The notes under the pieces: model-generated
Told to the model about the DNA's origin: nothing
Databases searched by the model: none
What the model saw: only the letters and a program-made list of their open reading frames with translations
Position numbers and translations under genes: made by a program
Assembly (NCBI GenBank): GCA_004151065.3
Contig: NWUY0300023529.1
Span: 1-29,735 of the forward strand
Length of the DNA: 29,735 bases
Direction of reading: 5' to 3'
Source: Larix sibirica
Lineage: Eukaryota; Streptophyta; Pinopsida; Pinales; Pinaceae
Shown: positions 9,946 through 19,727 of the stretch, in pieces
Numbering within the stretch: the stretch's first letter is position 1
How the letters are laid out: every line of letters starts with the position of its first letter

Positions 9946-10062
9946 GGTGGCATGGCACAAGTGAGATTCCAACCTTGTGGGGGGAAGCTTCTTGCTGCTG
10001 CAGCAGAGAATTTAGTATCCATTTTTGATGTGGAGACTGATGCTTGCATACATTCTTTACAG
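9946..10062 (+). CDS. LUG: LEUNIG-type co-repressor, WD40 exon B (preferred copy)
   Basis: 39 residues, [10 protein letters not shown] through CIHSLQ, phase 0 at both ends. It follows a 109 bp intron. The next exon is 7.9 kb away at 17980, across an intron that holds the antisense Copia element. The donor CAG|GTATGG is strong. Confidence 0.93.
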
Positions 10063-10724
10063 GTATGGAAGCATTATGAAGCAAACTTTTTACCCATGGG
10101 AGTTTTGAATCTACTTATTTCTAGCATATAGTTGTGCAATTCAACCAAGTAAATATGGAAGAAATAGAATTGAATCATGTTGATAAACAACACATACATA
10201 CTAGTGTGAACCCATAGTGAATAATTGCCATGGTATTGTTTATGATTTGATCAATGTTACTTTCAAACTTTGTATTGTATGGTATTTCTTCAGTAATTAC
10301 TAATTTATTATCAGTTTATTCCTAGCTTTTAAAAGATGACAAATTTTAAATATAGAAGTATAAATCCCTAACTAAACCATGTTGTAAGGTCCGTCATCTT
10401 CGTGATTTTCATATGAAAGACTTTTCCAGGGATAAATAATTAAGGAGATATGGTAATTCTAAAATTATGTTTGAGTCAAGTGCTCAATATATGTGTAGGA
10501 CTGAGGATTTATGTGTATGAAGAAAGGGTAATGTCTAGGTAAGACACACACACATACATGGACATACATACTATAGTATGAATCTATGTCAACTAATTGA
10601 GACAATATAGTATTTAATGCATGTGTCTGTGTGTGCAAACACATGTTAGTACTTACCTGTGTCAAGTAATTGATACGCTTGCAGTATGTTCTACATATGC
10701 ACTGTTGGATTGTTTTTTAGCCCA
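10063..10724. other. LUG intron sequence, nothing recognised (copy B)
   Basis: Start of the large intron. AT-rich, with short TG/CA-rich patches around 10546-10568 and 10621-10645, and no coding signal. Confidence 0.5.
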
Positions 10725-11179
10725 TTCTAGTTCCCAACAAATATAAACCTGTGCTCTGGCGATTGAGAAATTTCCTCCTCAATCTGACCATTAATCTGAC
10801 CATTGAGAAACATTATCTTTACAACCATTTGCTATAAATGCCAACCAAAGATTGACGCAAAAGACAGAATGGCACAGATGGAAGTATACTTGGAAACTAA
10901 AGGAAAGGTCTCCTCGTAGTCAACTCCCTCTCTTTGGGACAATCCTGTCGCTATGAACCGAGCCTTGTACTTCTCTATGCCACCATTTGTTGCATGCTTC
11001 ACCTTGTAAAACCACTCGGAATCAATCATTGACTTTACAATCTCCCAAACATCATTCTTCATGATGGAGCTATACCCCACCATGGCGTCCTGCCATACCT
11101 GCTCACTTACTGCCTCCTTATAACTAAAAGGCTTTGCATCAATGATAGAAGACATCAGTTGAACATAGTTCGAAAACAT
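10725..11179 (-). pseudogene. Copia reverse transcriptase N-terminal part (RVT_2-like), broken
   Basis: From 11179 down it reads EAVSEQVWQDAM, SIMKNDVWEIV, FYKVKHATNGGIEKYKARF and GVDYEETFPLVSKYTSI, the standard start of Copia reverse transcriptase. After GWHL (10832) comes a stop, then QMVVKIMFLNGQINGQIEEEI. The usual block here is QMDVKTAFLNG, so the first catalytic Asp is Val. A 12 bp tandem duplication at 10781-10804 (AATCTGACCATT twice) explains the repeated NGQI. The remaining palm motifs, including YVDD, are missing. Confidence 0.85.
10781..10804 (+). repeat. 12 bp perfect tandem duplication in the reverse transcriptase relic
   Basis: AATCTGACCATT occurs twice back to back. It is in frame and duplicates four residues next to the first catalytic motif. 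The redundant copy lies at 8363-8386. Confidence 0.85.
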
Positions 11180-11240
11180 TTAGGAGAATGACTCACCTGA
11201 AGAGTTGTTGTTGGAGCTCCAACTTGCTCCTATGCATTCT

Positions 11241-11591
11241 TCAATGTTGCCACCTAGGATTCCTGGCCCAAATTGGAAGGTACTGAAGCATCGATTCCAC
11301 CTCCAGAACCTTGCTGATCTGATTTTGAATTTTTTCTTTCTTCATATCAACATTTGAGAAGGTAAGTGTTTCTCCCTCAACCTCTGTTGGAGGCTCTTGA
11401 GACCTTGAGGACCATGCATCCTTATCAAACTTCACGTCTCTATGCACTGCTATCTTCCACTGTGACGAAATGTAGACTATATGAACCTTGTTGGACTCAT
11501 GGTATCCAACAAAAACACCCTTCAAACTTGAGGGTTCCATCTAGCTTTCTTTCTCCTCAGGAATATGAATATTTCCAAGACAACTGAAAAC
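11241..11591 (-). pseudogene. Copia integrase C-terminal and linker segment
   Basis: Read from about 11591 down, CLGNIHIPEEKES leads to a stop and then MEPSSLKGVFVGYHES and HIVYISSQWKIAVHRDVKFD (11540-11241). This is the usual Copia pattern '..HIPKEKRTKLEPSSKKGVFVGY'. It continues the integrase seen at 13180-13051 once the intervening insertion is ignored. The 11540 Met is an internal residue, not a start. A stop just before it and a frame change at the insertion site mark decay. Confidence 0.8.
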
Positions 11592-11669
11592 TAAGTTGTA
11601 GGGGAGCGTTCCCCCTCTGCAAAACATGGCTCCCAAAGCATGCTCCAAGAGGGAACATTCTAGAAACAC

Positions 11670-11691
11670 CCTTAGGAGTGCACTCCTAAGG
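11670..11691. repeat. Perfect 22 bp palindrome
   Basis: CCTTAGGAGTG is followed directly by its reverse complement CACTCCTAAGG. It lies near the left end of the inserted segment, among several ACTCCC/GGGAG words. Confidence 0.85.
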
Positions 11692-12606
11692 TTTTTGAGG
11701 CACTCCCAAGACACTCCCTAAGCACTCCCAGAATGACAATATACAAATTTTTAAGTAAAAGGGTAGCAAGGGAAAATATAAAATTCTTAAGTGTTTCAGG
11801 ATGTTTGAGATGGGTTCCTACCTCATCAGACCTCATATGAAGGAAATAGAATTTAATATCCCATCCAAAATTCAGCAGACTCAGTAGTTTTCAGGATTCC
11901 ATCGAATGAATCAACACCAGACCGAAGAAGTCCACTAAACCATCAAAAGATGCCAAATGCCACCATACTCTTTTTGCCACATGTCACATGCTTAAAATAG
12001 CAGTGACCTCCACAAATATTGGAACAGAGTAAAACTGAAGTTCACAACCATGATCAAATATAGACAGAACCACTGAAAATATGCTAAAAATAGCACAATC
12101 CTATACTACCTCCCTGGAAACATTGATATTTGAAACTCAAACTCGATAATGTAACCAAATTTGTGGAACATGAAATCTCACAACTCCGATGTAAAGGATC
12201 ATGGCCATAGAACCCACTAAGAACCATTGATGTTGAATAATCAAGATGGACTAAGGAGAAGTCCACCTCGATACCAAATGTGCTCACGAATGATATTGAA
12301 GGTAACACTTGAATTCACCAGGGTTAAATTCAGTGTTAACACTTATGGCCTACTTTGTAAACATTATACGATAATTTATGTTTGAACTTTGAACTTTGAA
12401 GTCTGAACCTCCTTTGAAGTTTGAACAGTTGGTTGCATATTACAACGCTTTGGTAGTGAATATGTTGCTCTGTTTCCTTTCGTGGTTGACATTATCTGTT
12501 ATAGTTTGTTGATGACAAAGGTTATATGTTGAAATTTGAAGGTTGATGTTATGGTTGATCATTTGATGACAATGTTATAAGTTATAACTACTAGATGATT
12601 GATGTT

Positions 12607-12607
12607 N
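12607..12607. other. Assembly gap or ambiguous base 'n'
   Basis: A single N at the right edge of the left member of a diverged repeat. Immediately to its right lies an inverted repeat, CCCTAGTTA-AC-TAACTAGGG, at 12618-12637. The join may be repeat-mediated, which would make local order and the size of the large LUG intron uncertain. Confidence 0.8.
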
Positions 12608-12617
12608 TGACCAGGAA

Positions 12618-12637
12618 CCCTAGTTAACTAACTAGGG
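12618..12637. repeat. 20 bp inverted repeat
   Basis: CCCTAGTTA and TAACTAGGG are perfect inverted arms around AC, 10 bp to the right of the N at 12607. Confidence 0.7.
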
Positions 12638-13021
12638 TACCATCCTCTCTGAGAATGGGTCTCGCAGCTGCACTAAAAATTAACAGTTATTTGTTACAAT
12701 TTGTTGATGGCAAATGTTATATGTTGAAACGTGAAGGTTGATGTTATGGTTGATTATTTGATGACAATGTTATGAGTTATAACTGCTAGATGATTAATGT
12801 TATATATGTACTAAATGGTTGACTGCTTCAATGATCATTGTTAATCCAGTAGTTAAATCTATGTTTTCTGTAGCAAATTCAACATTATGCATGTTTTCTT
12901 TAATGTGTATTAAAAATTTAAAATGTATCTTATATAAAAAATGCTCACAGAATGCTCCACTCCCATAAGCATTTGAAAATTGTGCTTTCTCCTCCCACTT
13001 CTTCCTTCGAACAACCTTAAA

Positions 13022-13660
13022 TGAAAACGCAAAAGTGTGAATGAGGGGATTCTCACTAGTGAAAGCTTCCTCTAGTGTTTTGTCCTTCAATACCCAATGA
13101 GGACACCTATTCAGGATGTATGCAGTTGTACTACATGCCTCTTCCCAAAGGAACATAGGTGGATATAGGTCATGAACCATAAGCCTTTATTGTTTTAATA
13201 ATGGACTTGCTCTTTCTGTCAGCAACCCCATTCTGTTGTGGGTTGTAAGGCACTGCAAACTCCCTCTTGATCCTTGTTTCTCTGCAAAATGGACCAAACT
13301 TCTTGGATGTATACCCTCCATTGTTAGATCACAGTACCTTCATCTTCCTACCTATGTAGTTCTTCACAAGTGCTTTGAACTCTTAGAACCTGCTAAAGTC
13401 CTCATCCTAGGTCTACATAAAATAAATCCAGGTTTTCCTAGAAGAATCATCAATGAAGAAAATGTAATAGAATATCCCTATCAACCAAGCTAATGACATG
13501 AGTCCACACATCCGAATGTACTAGATCAAGAATCCTTGTCCAGCTATGGTCATTGCTTGGCAAAACAATGTTGGCATGCTTGAGTGCACACTCCTTTCCT
13601 TTCCACCTTGAATTCAAGGAGTTTTACCACATGCCTCAAAGCTCCATAATGCAAGTGACC
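13022..13660 (-). pseudogene. Copia integrase core, broken
   Basis: From about 13660 down, ILDLVHSDVW holds the first catalytic Asp. EFKALVKNYIGRK follows, then a stop and SNNGGYTSKKF, where the family has SDNGGEYTSKEF, so the second catalytic Asp is Asn. FAVPYNPQQNGVADRKSKSI has Asp where the catalytic Glu (NGVAERK) is expected. MVHDLYPPMFLWEEACST, AYILNRCPHWVLKDKTLEEAF then continue the domain to the insertion at 13021. Several frameshifts separate the pieces. Confidence 0.85.
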
Positions 13661-13672
13661 TAAATGTGTGTA

Positions 13673-13996
13673 TCAAAGCTCACATAGATTGTCATTGCTA
13701 TGTACCAAAGCTCCATGCTTCATAGGATCTGCTAGCAACTTGTAAATGCCACCCTCACACATTCCCTTGGCCAAAACTCTACGAGGATCAGGGTTGCATT
13801 TTCTAATGATCACTAGTTGATCATCAAACTTAGCCATACACTTTCGATCTGTTAGACAAGAAATCAAAAGAAGATTCTTGGTTAAACCAAGAACATGCAA
13901 TACCTCATGTAGCTCAAGAACCTCTATTTCTTGCACGTGGAATGAGATAGAACCCATCCCAATCATTGAGTACATGGCATCATCAGCAAGCTCCAC
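13673..13996 (-). pseudogene. Copia protease C-terminal part and pre-integrase region
   Basis: An open stretch of 107 codons. MELADDAMYSMIGMGSISF, LHEVLHVLGLTKNLLLISC and GGIYKLLADPMKHGALVHS match the region between the Copia protease and the zinc-binding pre-integrase domain. Downstream, LCELWYTHLGHLHYGALRH near 13680-13620 is the start of the pre-integrase zinc domain, with both His kept. The first Met is internal, since the polyprotein runs on from 14249-14025 with a break between. Confidence 0.8.
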
Positions 13997-14024
13997 CTAC
14001 ATGTCAGAATCTCATTCTTCTATT

Positions 14025-14249
14025 CTAAAGAAAGCTCTGATATAACATTGTCATATGTCTTGAAGCTACACTATCCACAAACCAATCAACACCAGAAATT
14101 GTGTTAGTGGAAAAACATGACAACATGGCAAAGGTTGTCTCCAATCTGGATGCAAGCTCATCAGCCTCTACACCCCTTGCAAACTGCTTTTGCTGCTGCT
14201 GCTTACCCTTCCCCTTCTTCTCAGGATCGCTAAGAGGCATAGTGACCAA
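14025..14249 (-). pseudogene. Copia gag C-terminus and protease start, active site changed
   Basis: 74 codons. A Lys/Gln-rich stretch (KGKGKQQQQKQF) is followed by DWFVDSVASRHMT. The Copia aspartic protease signature is WFVDSGASRHMT; here the Gly after Asp-Ser is Val, which should inactivate it. Just upstream on the minus strand, LKCHKFGHYAS near 14270-14240 is a partial CCHC zinc knuckle ending in a stop. Confidence 0.85.
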
Positions 14250-14996
14250 ACTTGTGGCACTTAAGGTTCTTCACATGGCTTAGATCGTTCTTCTTATGGT
14301 TCGAAGATCCTAAATCTTCTTTCTTCTTCTGATCTTTCTTGAGTGCTCCCTTCTTTCCTCCTTTCCTCACCTTCCCAATGAGGGCTATGTCTGTGCTTCC
14401 TCAAAACTGGCTAAAACCATCTCTATTCTTGTCTCCTCTTCAACAAAGTCACCCAAAGTTTCTCAAAAAATGGTGAACTTCTCACGAGCACAAATACAGT
14501 GAACAAAGTGATCCCACCATGGACCAAAGCCATTTAAAGTGATTCAAACTAGCTCATGTCACCATTCCGTTCTCAATAGCAGTGAGTTATTCTCTCAACT
14601 CTATGATCTTCATTCTATAGTATTGGTCTTGCTCATGGGAGTGCCAATGAGCTTGCTCTTTAGAAACATTTGACAGGAGAAATGACAATTTGGTACAATA
14701 TGGTTAGGGCATCAAAAATCTCCTTCACCGTCTTCGTTTTTGTGACATAAGTGATCAAATAAAGAAAATGAGGGATCAAATGATCCTTCATGAATCAAGA
14801 ACTATTTGATTTGTCTTGGTTGATTTCTTAGAATGTTTTGCCAACTCCTGGGGATCGTGGGAGCTGCGGCCTTATCCAAAAGATACAATAGTTCAACTTT
14901 CTCCAAGAGATTTTGTAACCTGAACTTCCATGGTACAAAGTTGGAAGCGCTCACCAACATGTGACACTCGAAGACTAAAGCTAGACATTTCTGCAA
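14250..14996 (-). pseudogene. Copia gag relic
   Basis: At 14996-14802 the frame reads SASNFVPWKFRLQNLLEKV, a typical N-terminal gag segment of plant Copia elements, followed by LYLLDKA and a stop. Between 14800 and 14250 the frame is broken; a Lys-rich stretch near 14390-14280 leads into the partial zinc knuckle. No complete capsid could be produced. Confidence 0.7.
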
Positions 14997-15239
14997 CCCC
15001 GAACAAACAGACGAGGCTCAATCTGCAGCCTATCTAAGGTGCAAATTGCCTATCTTAGGTTAATAACAACTTTCCAATCACTAGAAGATCTTGGGCATCT
15101 CACCCAATAAATTGTCATTGGTCTGGCTCTACTTCACTCAATGAAACTTGGACATCACACCCATTGAAACTCTCTGTCAACCCCCTATCACAGTAAGCAG
15201 CCCATTCCATACATGAATCTGGCGGATTTCAGTGAGTGT

Positions 15240-15251
15240 GCTCTGATACCA
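15240..15251 (-). other. Copia primer-binding site (initiator Met-tRNA type)
   Basis: On the minus strand the sequence reads TGGTATCAGAGC immediately after the LTR end (TTTAACA). This is the standard plant Copia primer-binding site complementary to the 3' end of initiator tRNA-Met. It fixes both the element's orientation and the inner edge of its 5' LTR. The redundant copy lies at 22285-22296. Confidence 0.92.
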
Positions 15252-16055
15252 TGTTAAATTTCAAACCATGGTATGCAGGATCTGCACTCATTAAAATAAA
15301 CGCTAAACCCAGGTAACTTAAAACTCAAAAGCTTCAATCAAAATAGCTAATCTGAGCTATGTTACTCTACAAACACAAACTGCTGGAAATCATGAACATC
15401 GGAAACACACAAAAAAGAACCACTCAAAACTGCATCTGTATTCTATTTCAAACTTGAAAGAAGAAAATTACAATGCATAGGTGTAAAACTAAAACTTGGC
15501 AACTAACACTGGTGTTCCTTTCATCTTCTTTATAGACTAATAAGAATCCAGGGAAAATACATGTATCTAGACATGTGCATGAAAGACCCCCAACTCACAG
15601 AGTCAAACCTGACCCTAATCATCTCAACTAGTGCATTTCCTCCTGCATGGAAATATGTGCAAGAAATAGTGCGCCTCCTTCTGATAAACAGTAACATGCA
15701 AACCTGCTGGTGCCTCCCAGGGAACTGCAACCTCCTCTAAAGAGAGTAAATGCATGCTACAACTGATAAAACATCTCTAGCTAAACTGGAATGCTAAATC
15801 TGAACATCAGTTCTAAATCTGGGACAAGGATGAGACTGTTGCATTCATGCACCCTCGCTCTCTCATCCTCTATACCGCTGCTACAAACCTCCCACAGCAG
15901 ACTAGTTCTGCACCATCACTCTGCACTCTGCTGTGCACAGGAAACTAAGAAGATGGATGTGCTGGAGCTGCTGTGCCATCAAGGATCTGCTGTGTATGCT
16001 GGCTGTGCTCAACTGTAGCGGAATACTAACCGAGTACCTAGAGAAACTCTTAACA
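15252..16055 (-). repeat. 5' LTR of the intronic Copia element (804 bp)
   Basis: The inner end abuts the primer-binding site. On the + strand the LTR begins TGTTAA (15252) and can be closed at TTAACA (16050-16055), giving perfect 6 bp terminal inverted repeats of TG...CA form. A TATA box (CTATAAAG on the minus strand, 15535-15528) sits where a promoter for the element is expected. No second LTR exists in the window, so insertion age cannot be read from LTR divergence. Copy at 22297-23100. Confidence 0.8.
15528..15535 (-). promoter_or_regulatory. TATA box in the Copia LTR
   Basis: CTATAAAG on the minus strand, inside the LTR and about 280 bp before its inner end. It would have driven the genomic RNA, antisense to the LUG gene. 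Confidence 0.5.
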
Positions 16056-17979
16056 CTTTTTTGGTATGTCATCCTAGGGTAAGTCTTCTCCAGTTCTCAA
16101 ATTGTCTTCAAACTTCCATTTTAGACAAAATCTTGTTACAAAGATGCTAAAGACAAAATATGTAAAGAATAATTTTTAAATAGGCTCACCTTGAATTTTT
16201 TTCTTAAGTAATTGAAAAGGCATATCGATTAGATAACTGTTTCAAATAATTGAACCTTTTAGTTCTATATTTACTAATAACTATATTGAATCAAATTTGA
16301 TTGGAGTTATTGCTAATAATCATAATAATAATTTGATTGCTGATCATTCCTATTGAGTCTCATCATTAAGTCTATTTTCATTCTACTTTTATACTGATTT
16401 TCACTATAGCCTCTGTGAAAGTTGTGCTCAGCTGCAAACCATATGCTCAGTATTTTGTTTAAGAAATTTGATCGAATTGTTTTGCCAAAGTCATTAATCA
16501 GATTCAGGGGCTTCCATCTCTGAAAATCTTGAAGAAAGTGGCATCAGAAATCATTTGGCCTTGTTTGTCTAGAGCAACATGCTTCGAGATATTGCCACAT
16601 TGACAGGCTGATTTATATGTAACATTGATTATGGTTTCGTAAAGGTGGAAACATAAGAATCAGGAATGAACTGGCTCAACTGTATGTGCTGTTGTAGATA
16701 TATAAATAAAACATAAATTATTTGGTAATGCTTACATAGAGCAATGAAGTTTGTTATCTGTAGATTAGAAAATGTATTAGTCATTACTGGACATGGAGCT
16801 CAAAATGGTGGAACTGATCAGGCAATGTCAAATTCTCTGATGTTGTAGAGCTCTTGTAGCAACACAAACCACCTCCAATCCTCCATATCTCATAAATGAT
16901 TTTTGAATCTTTCCAAAAGAAACCAGAGGAAGAAAGATTATGCACTGTGAGCCCTCTTTGGCTTTTCTTTTCTCGGAAATAAATCCCCAGGAAACTTCAA
17001 GGCACTTCATGGTGTAAAGTGGGTGGTGTAGAGTTAGTGCGCCTAACCCTGTGGGAGGTGAACCGGGGACCTGCACAGTGTGCCAGATTACAGGCAAACT
17101 CCATGGCTTGTGGTTGTTTTCTTCTTGTTGTCCATAATAATTTCTGCTCATTACTACAGTGGCATATCCCATAATTGGGATTCCATTCCATATTAATATT
17201 CTCCTTCCCACTGCCCAGCCTCTTGAGATAAATCAATCTCCAAACAATTATATTTGGTTGGAAAATATGAAACATATGCTGTGGTTGATGACACAAGATT
17301 GTCCAATGGTATATCTAAGAGCTGAGCAAAGTGCAGCAGAGGAAGCTTTGACACTGCGACAGTTACTGCATGCAATTGCAAACATCGGTCAGATTGTATG
17401 GTTTATGGCTCTCATTCAAAGTTCAGCTAATCCTACTACAGATCAACAATAAATGGCCAGGATGGGCAATTATGCAAACGAGGCCAGGACAAGAAATTAA
17501 AGTTAAAGGAGCATGTGAAATTGCAGCACAACCACCTCCAGCACCAATCTCATATTAAATGTTTTTCTAAAAGAAATGAGAGGAAGAAACATCGATTCAT
17601 AATTTTTTCATCTGCAATTTCTTGTATAGATAATTTTATTGATATATTATCTTGCTTATGTGCTTTTACCTATATCGAAAACTTATATCTTGAGTTTATG
17701 CTGGAACTTGGCCCTTCTGACTCCCAAAAGAGAATGGTTTTATTTCACCTTCTCTTATTCCATAGATATCCTTGTATTATTACTTTAGGTGGATATTTTG
17801 TCTTTTCCAGGTTGTCGACTTTTATGTGATGAGAATGATGTGACAAATCCAAATTATTGTTTAGTGCCTTTCTAAAGACAACTTGCTATGCTATTTGCGA
17901 AAATGCAATCTGTTAGAAGAATAGAACAATAGCGAGTGTTCTAAATTTATGATACCAGGTTGTGTAAATCTTATTACAG
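16056..17979. other. Right part of the large LUG intron, no gene recognised
   Basis: AT-rich. Open frames of about 100-127 codons overlap on both strands at 16828-17452 but match no family I know and lack coding signs. A weak tRNA-B-box-like word lies at 17054-17064 (minus strand). The segment ends with the acceptor TTATTACAG at 17979. It is repeated at 23101-25024. Confidence 0.5.
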
Positions 17980-18180
17980 AGACATACCAAACCTGTCCAC
18001 TCGGTTTGCTGGGACGCAACTGGTGATTTCTTAGCATCTGTCAGTGAGGATTCTGTAAGGGTTTGGTCATTGGCCTCTGGCGGAGAATGCATCCATGAAC
18101 TCAGCTGTAATGGTAACAAGTTTCATTCTTGTGTCTTCCATCCAAAATACTCTTCACTCTTGGTCATTGGCTGTTACCAG
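17980..18180 (+). CDS. LUG: LEUNIG-type co-repressor, WD40 exon C
   Basis: 67 residues. [19 protein letters not shown] and [13 protein letters not shown] form one WD40 repeat; [20 protein letters not shown] and SLLVIGCYQ start the next. This matches the most conserved stretch of LEUNIG proteins almost exactly. The acceptor is TTATTACAG|AGA and the donor CAG|GTAAGC, phase 0. The first codon is AGA (Arg) where LEUNIG proteins have Gly in the HSLQ-GHTK junction, a possible single G-to-A change. The 5' exon partner is 10062 in the same contig. Confidence 0.95.
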
Positions 18181-18288
18181 GTAAGCTGACAACGCACTTA
18201 TTCAGGGTAGACATTTCTTTTGTTGACATACATTATTGTGCATTAAAAGACATCTACAATATGTGCTGATTTCTTCCATTTGTTGCAG

Positions 18289-18432
18289 TCTTTGGAATTA
18301 TGGAATATGGCAGAGAACAAAAGCATGACTCTTCCCGCTCATGAAGGTCTCATTGCAGGATTAGCTCAGTCTCCTGCAACTGGAATGGTTGCATCTGCGA
18401 GTCATGACAAATGCGTGAAACTATGGAAATAA
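18289..18432 (+). CDS. LUG: LEUNIG-type co-repressor, last WD40 exon D and stop
   Basis: 47 residues plus [23 protein letters not shown] and [16 protein letters not shown] end the protein, as in LEUNIG and LEUNIG_HOMOLOG, which both finish within the last WD40 blade at VKLWK. The intron before it is 108 bp with acceptor TTTGTTGCAG. With exons A, B and C it gives 205 residues covering about the last five WD40 repeats of the propeller. Confidence 0.95.
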   Translation, partial: SLELWNMAENKSMTLPAHEGLIAGLAQSPATGMVASASHDKCVKLWK

Positions 18433-18600
18433 TATGATAGTAGCTCACAGACTTGGTACTCAAGATTGGTTAAAAAATTGAAATACCTTTGTAAACGAGA
18501 GATAGTACTGAACACATTAAGATGATTTGCCTGAATCAGGCTACAAGAACAGCAGTTCATGGTCCTTTCTTTTGAATAAATTTTGGGTGATTTTTAGAGT
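18433..18600 (+). other. LUG 3' UTR with polyadenylation signal
   Basis: Directly follows the TAA. A canonical AATAAA lies at 18575-18580, about 145 bp after the stop, a usual plant 3' UTR length. The exact cleavage site is unknown. Copy at 25478-25645. Confidence 0.6.
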
Positions 18601-19694
18601 TTCTAAAGGAATGCACTGCATTTCTGGTAGTCTGAAGATATGGCCATTATTAATGCCTGGGCTTCTCATATATTATAAATTATAATATACTCTAGTGCTA
18701 TTTCAACCACGCCTTCTGAAGGTTATCTGAATATCTTTCTTCAGAATTACAAGAGAAAAAGGGGAAACTCCGTTTATGCTCAGTCAAATAAATTGAAGCT
18801 TAAACACTCATCCTTGGTATGCCTTATTTATTTATAGAAGATCCCGACTCGTACAATTTACGAAGATCTGGACACTTGCAAGGAAGTTTAGGGTTACTCT
18901 AAGGCCTATTTTTCCCTTTCAGGTTGCCAAATTTGTACAATAGATACTTCAATATTAAAATTCTTCTTTTCAAGGTATAGTTGTGGAAGGCATAAGCCTA
19001 ATCTGTCTTTTGTAATTAGCTAGTAAATTTGTAAAGCCCTTCCACTAGCAAATATGTTCCATGTCTGACTAAAAAGTGCCCTGGAATTGTTTTTGTATGC
19101 ACTCAACTTTTATTAAGATTCATAGCTTCTCTAAATTCCCTGTCAATAATTGTTGTAGCCTGTTATAGAGGCGGAAATGTGGACGCTCTGACATAATTGT
19201 GATTATCTATTAATTTTCCATTTGCGGTGTCTTCAAAGAGCATAGATGAGCTATACATTTTTTATATCCATTAATTTTCCATCAATTATAATAAACTTAC
19301 ATGAGCTATACTCCAAAGATTACTTTGTTTTGTATTTTGGTGAACTTGATCGGTGGTTGTTTCTATTTTGAGTCCAATAACTGTCACCTAAATACTAACT
19401 CTTCTCACTTTTGACATGCTCTCATAGGCCGGGGGTCTTTCACTAGGGTTGATTAGATTCTTCGTAATGAGAGAGCTTGGAGGGTTGATTTTAAATTTGA
19501 TTAAATGTGAGTAAATTGTAGATTTATTAATCCCAAAAAAAACTGTTCGAACAAGAGAAATGTAAAGATGTTGAAATGAAACAAACACTTTATAACAAAT
19601 GGAAATGGTTGAAAAGTTCCATAAATTTATTATAACATTTTTTCATTAAAGACAAATAAAATAAGATAATTTTATCAAAATGCAAATCTGGAAA
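18601..19694. other. Downstream flank of LUG, no gene recognised
   Basis: AT-rich sequence with no supported coding region. A 66-codon minus-strand frame at 19388-19588 has no recognisable features. Repeated at 25646-26739 with the T19508/C26553 and A19535/C26580 differences. Confidence 0.5.

Positions 19695-19727
<33 letters not shown>

Larger units (their letters stand above)
8653..11068. repeat. Duplicated block 1, copy B (2416 bp)
   Basis: Counterpart of 6235-8650. This copy continues without a break into the rest of the Copia element and, after one N at 12607, into the last LUG exons, so it is the better version for gene modelling. Confidence 0.95.
12498..12801 (+). repeat. Diverged direct repeat pair, 109 bp, spaced 195 bp
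   Basis: 12498-12606 and 12693-12801 align without gaps with about 10 mismatches (about 91 percent). The left copy ends exactly at the N at 12607, so this may be a real tandem repeat or a third imperfect contig overlap. Confidence 0.7.
11592..13021. mobile_element. 1.43 kb insertion within the Copia integrase, type unresolved
   Basis: Copia integrase homology stops near 13022 and resumes near 11591, and both edges carry TGAAAAC (11585-11591 and 13022-13028), a likely 7 bp target-site duplication. The ends are loosely inverted (TAAGTTGT on the left, TTTAAGGTTGTT on the right strand). The interior has a 22 bp palindrome, a diverged repeat pair about 195 bp apart and an N at 12607. No transposase or pol motif was recognised. 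The exact termini are inferred. Confidence 0.45.
10725..16055 (-). mobile_element. 3'-truncated Copia retrotransposon, antisense in the LUG intron
   Basis: On the minus strand the order is 5' LTR (16055-15252), primer-binding site (15251-15240), gag, protease, integrase, linker and the first part of reverse transcriptase. Integrase before reverse transcriptase is the Copia order. Homology stops near 10725, inside the reverse transcriptase; RNase H, polypurine tract and 3' LTR are absent. A 1.43 kb insertion (11592-13021) splits the integrase. Stops, frameshifts and changed catalytic residues in protease, integrase and reverse transcriptase show it is dead. Antisense orientation in a host intron is common for tolerated insertions. 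Parts are repeated at 8307-8650 and 20096-23100 through the assembly duplication. Confidence 0.85.

Noticed and set aside
12266-12276. Minus-strand TGGTATCGAGG as a second Copia primer-binding site inside the nested insertion
   Set aside because: Two bases differ from TGGTATCAGAG, and neither an LTR border nor gag sequence accompanies it.
17054-17064. Minus-strand B-box-like GGTTCACCTCC as a tRNA or SINE
   Set aside because: No convincing A box at the right spacing and no related copy in the window.
16828-17452. Overlapping frames of 97-127 codons on both strands in the LUG intron
   Set aside because: They overlap each other in opposite directions, match nothing recognised and lie between two exons of one gene.
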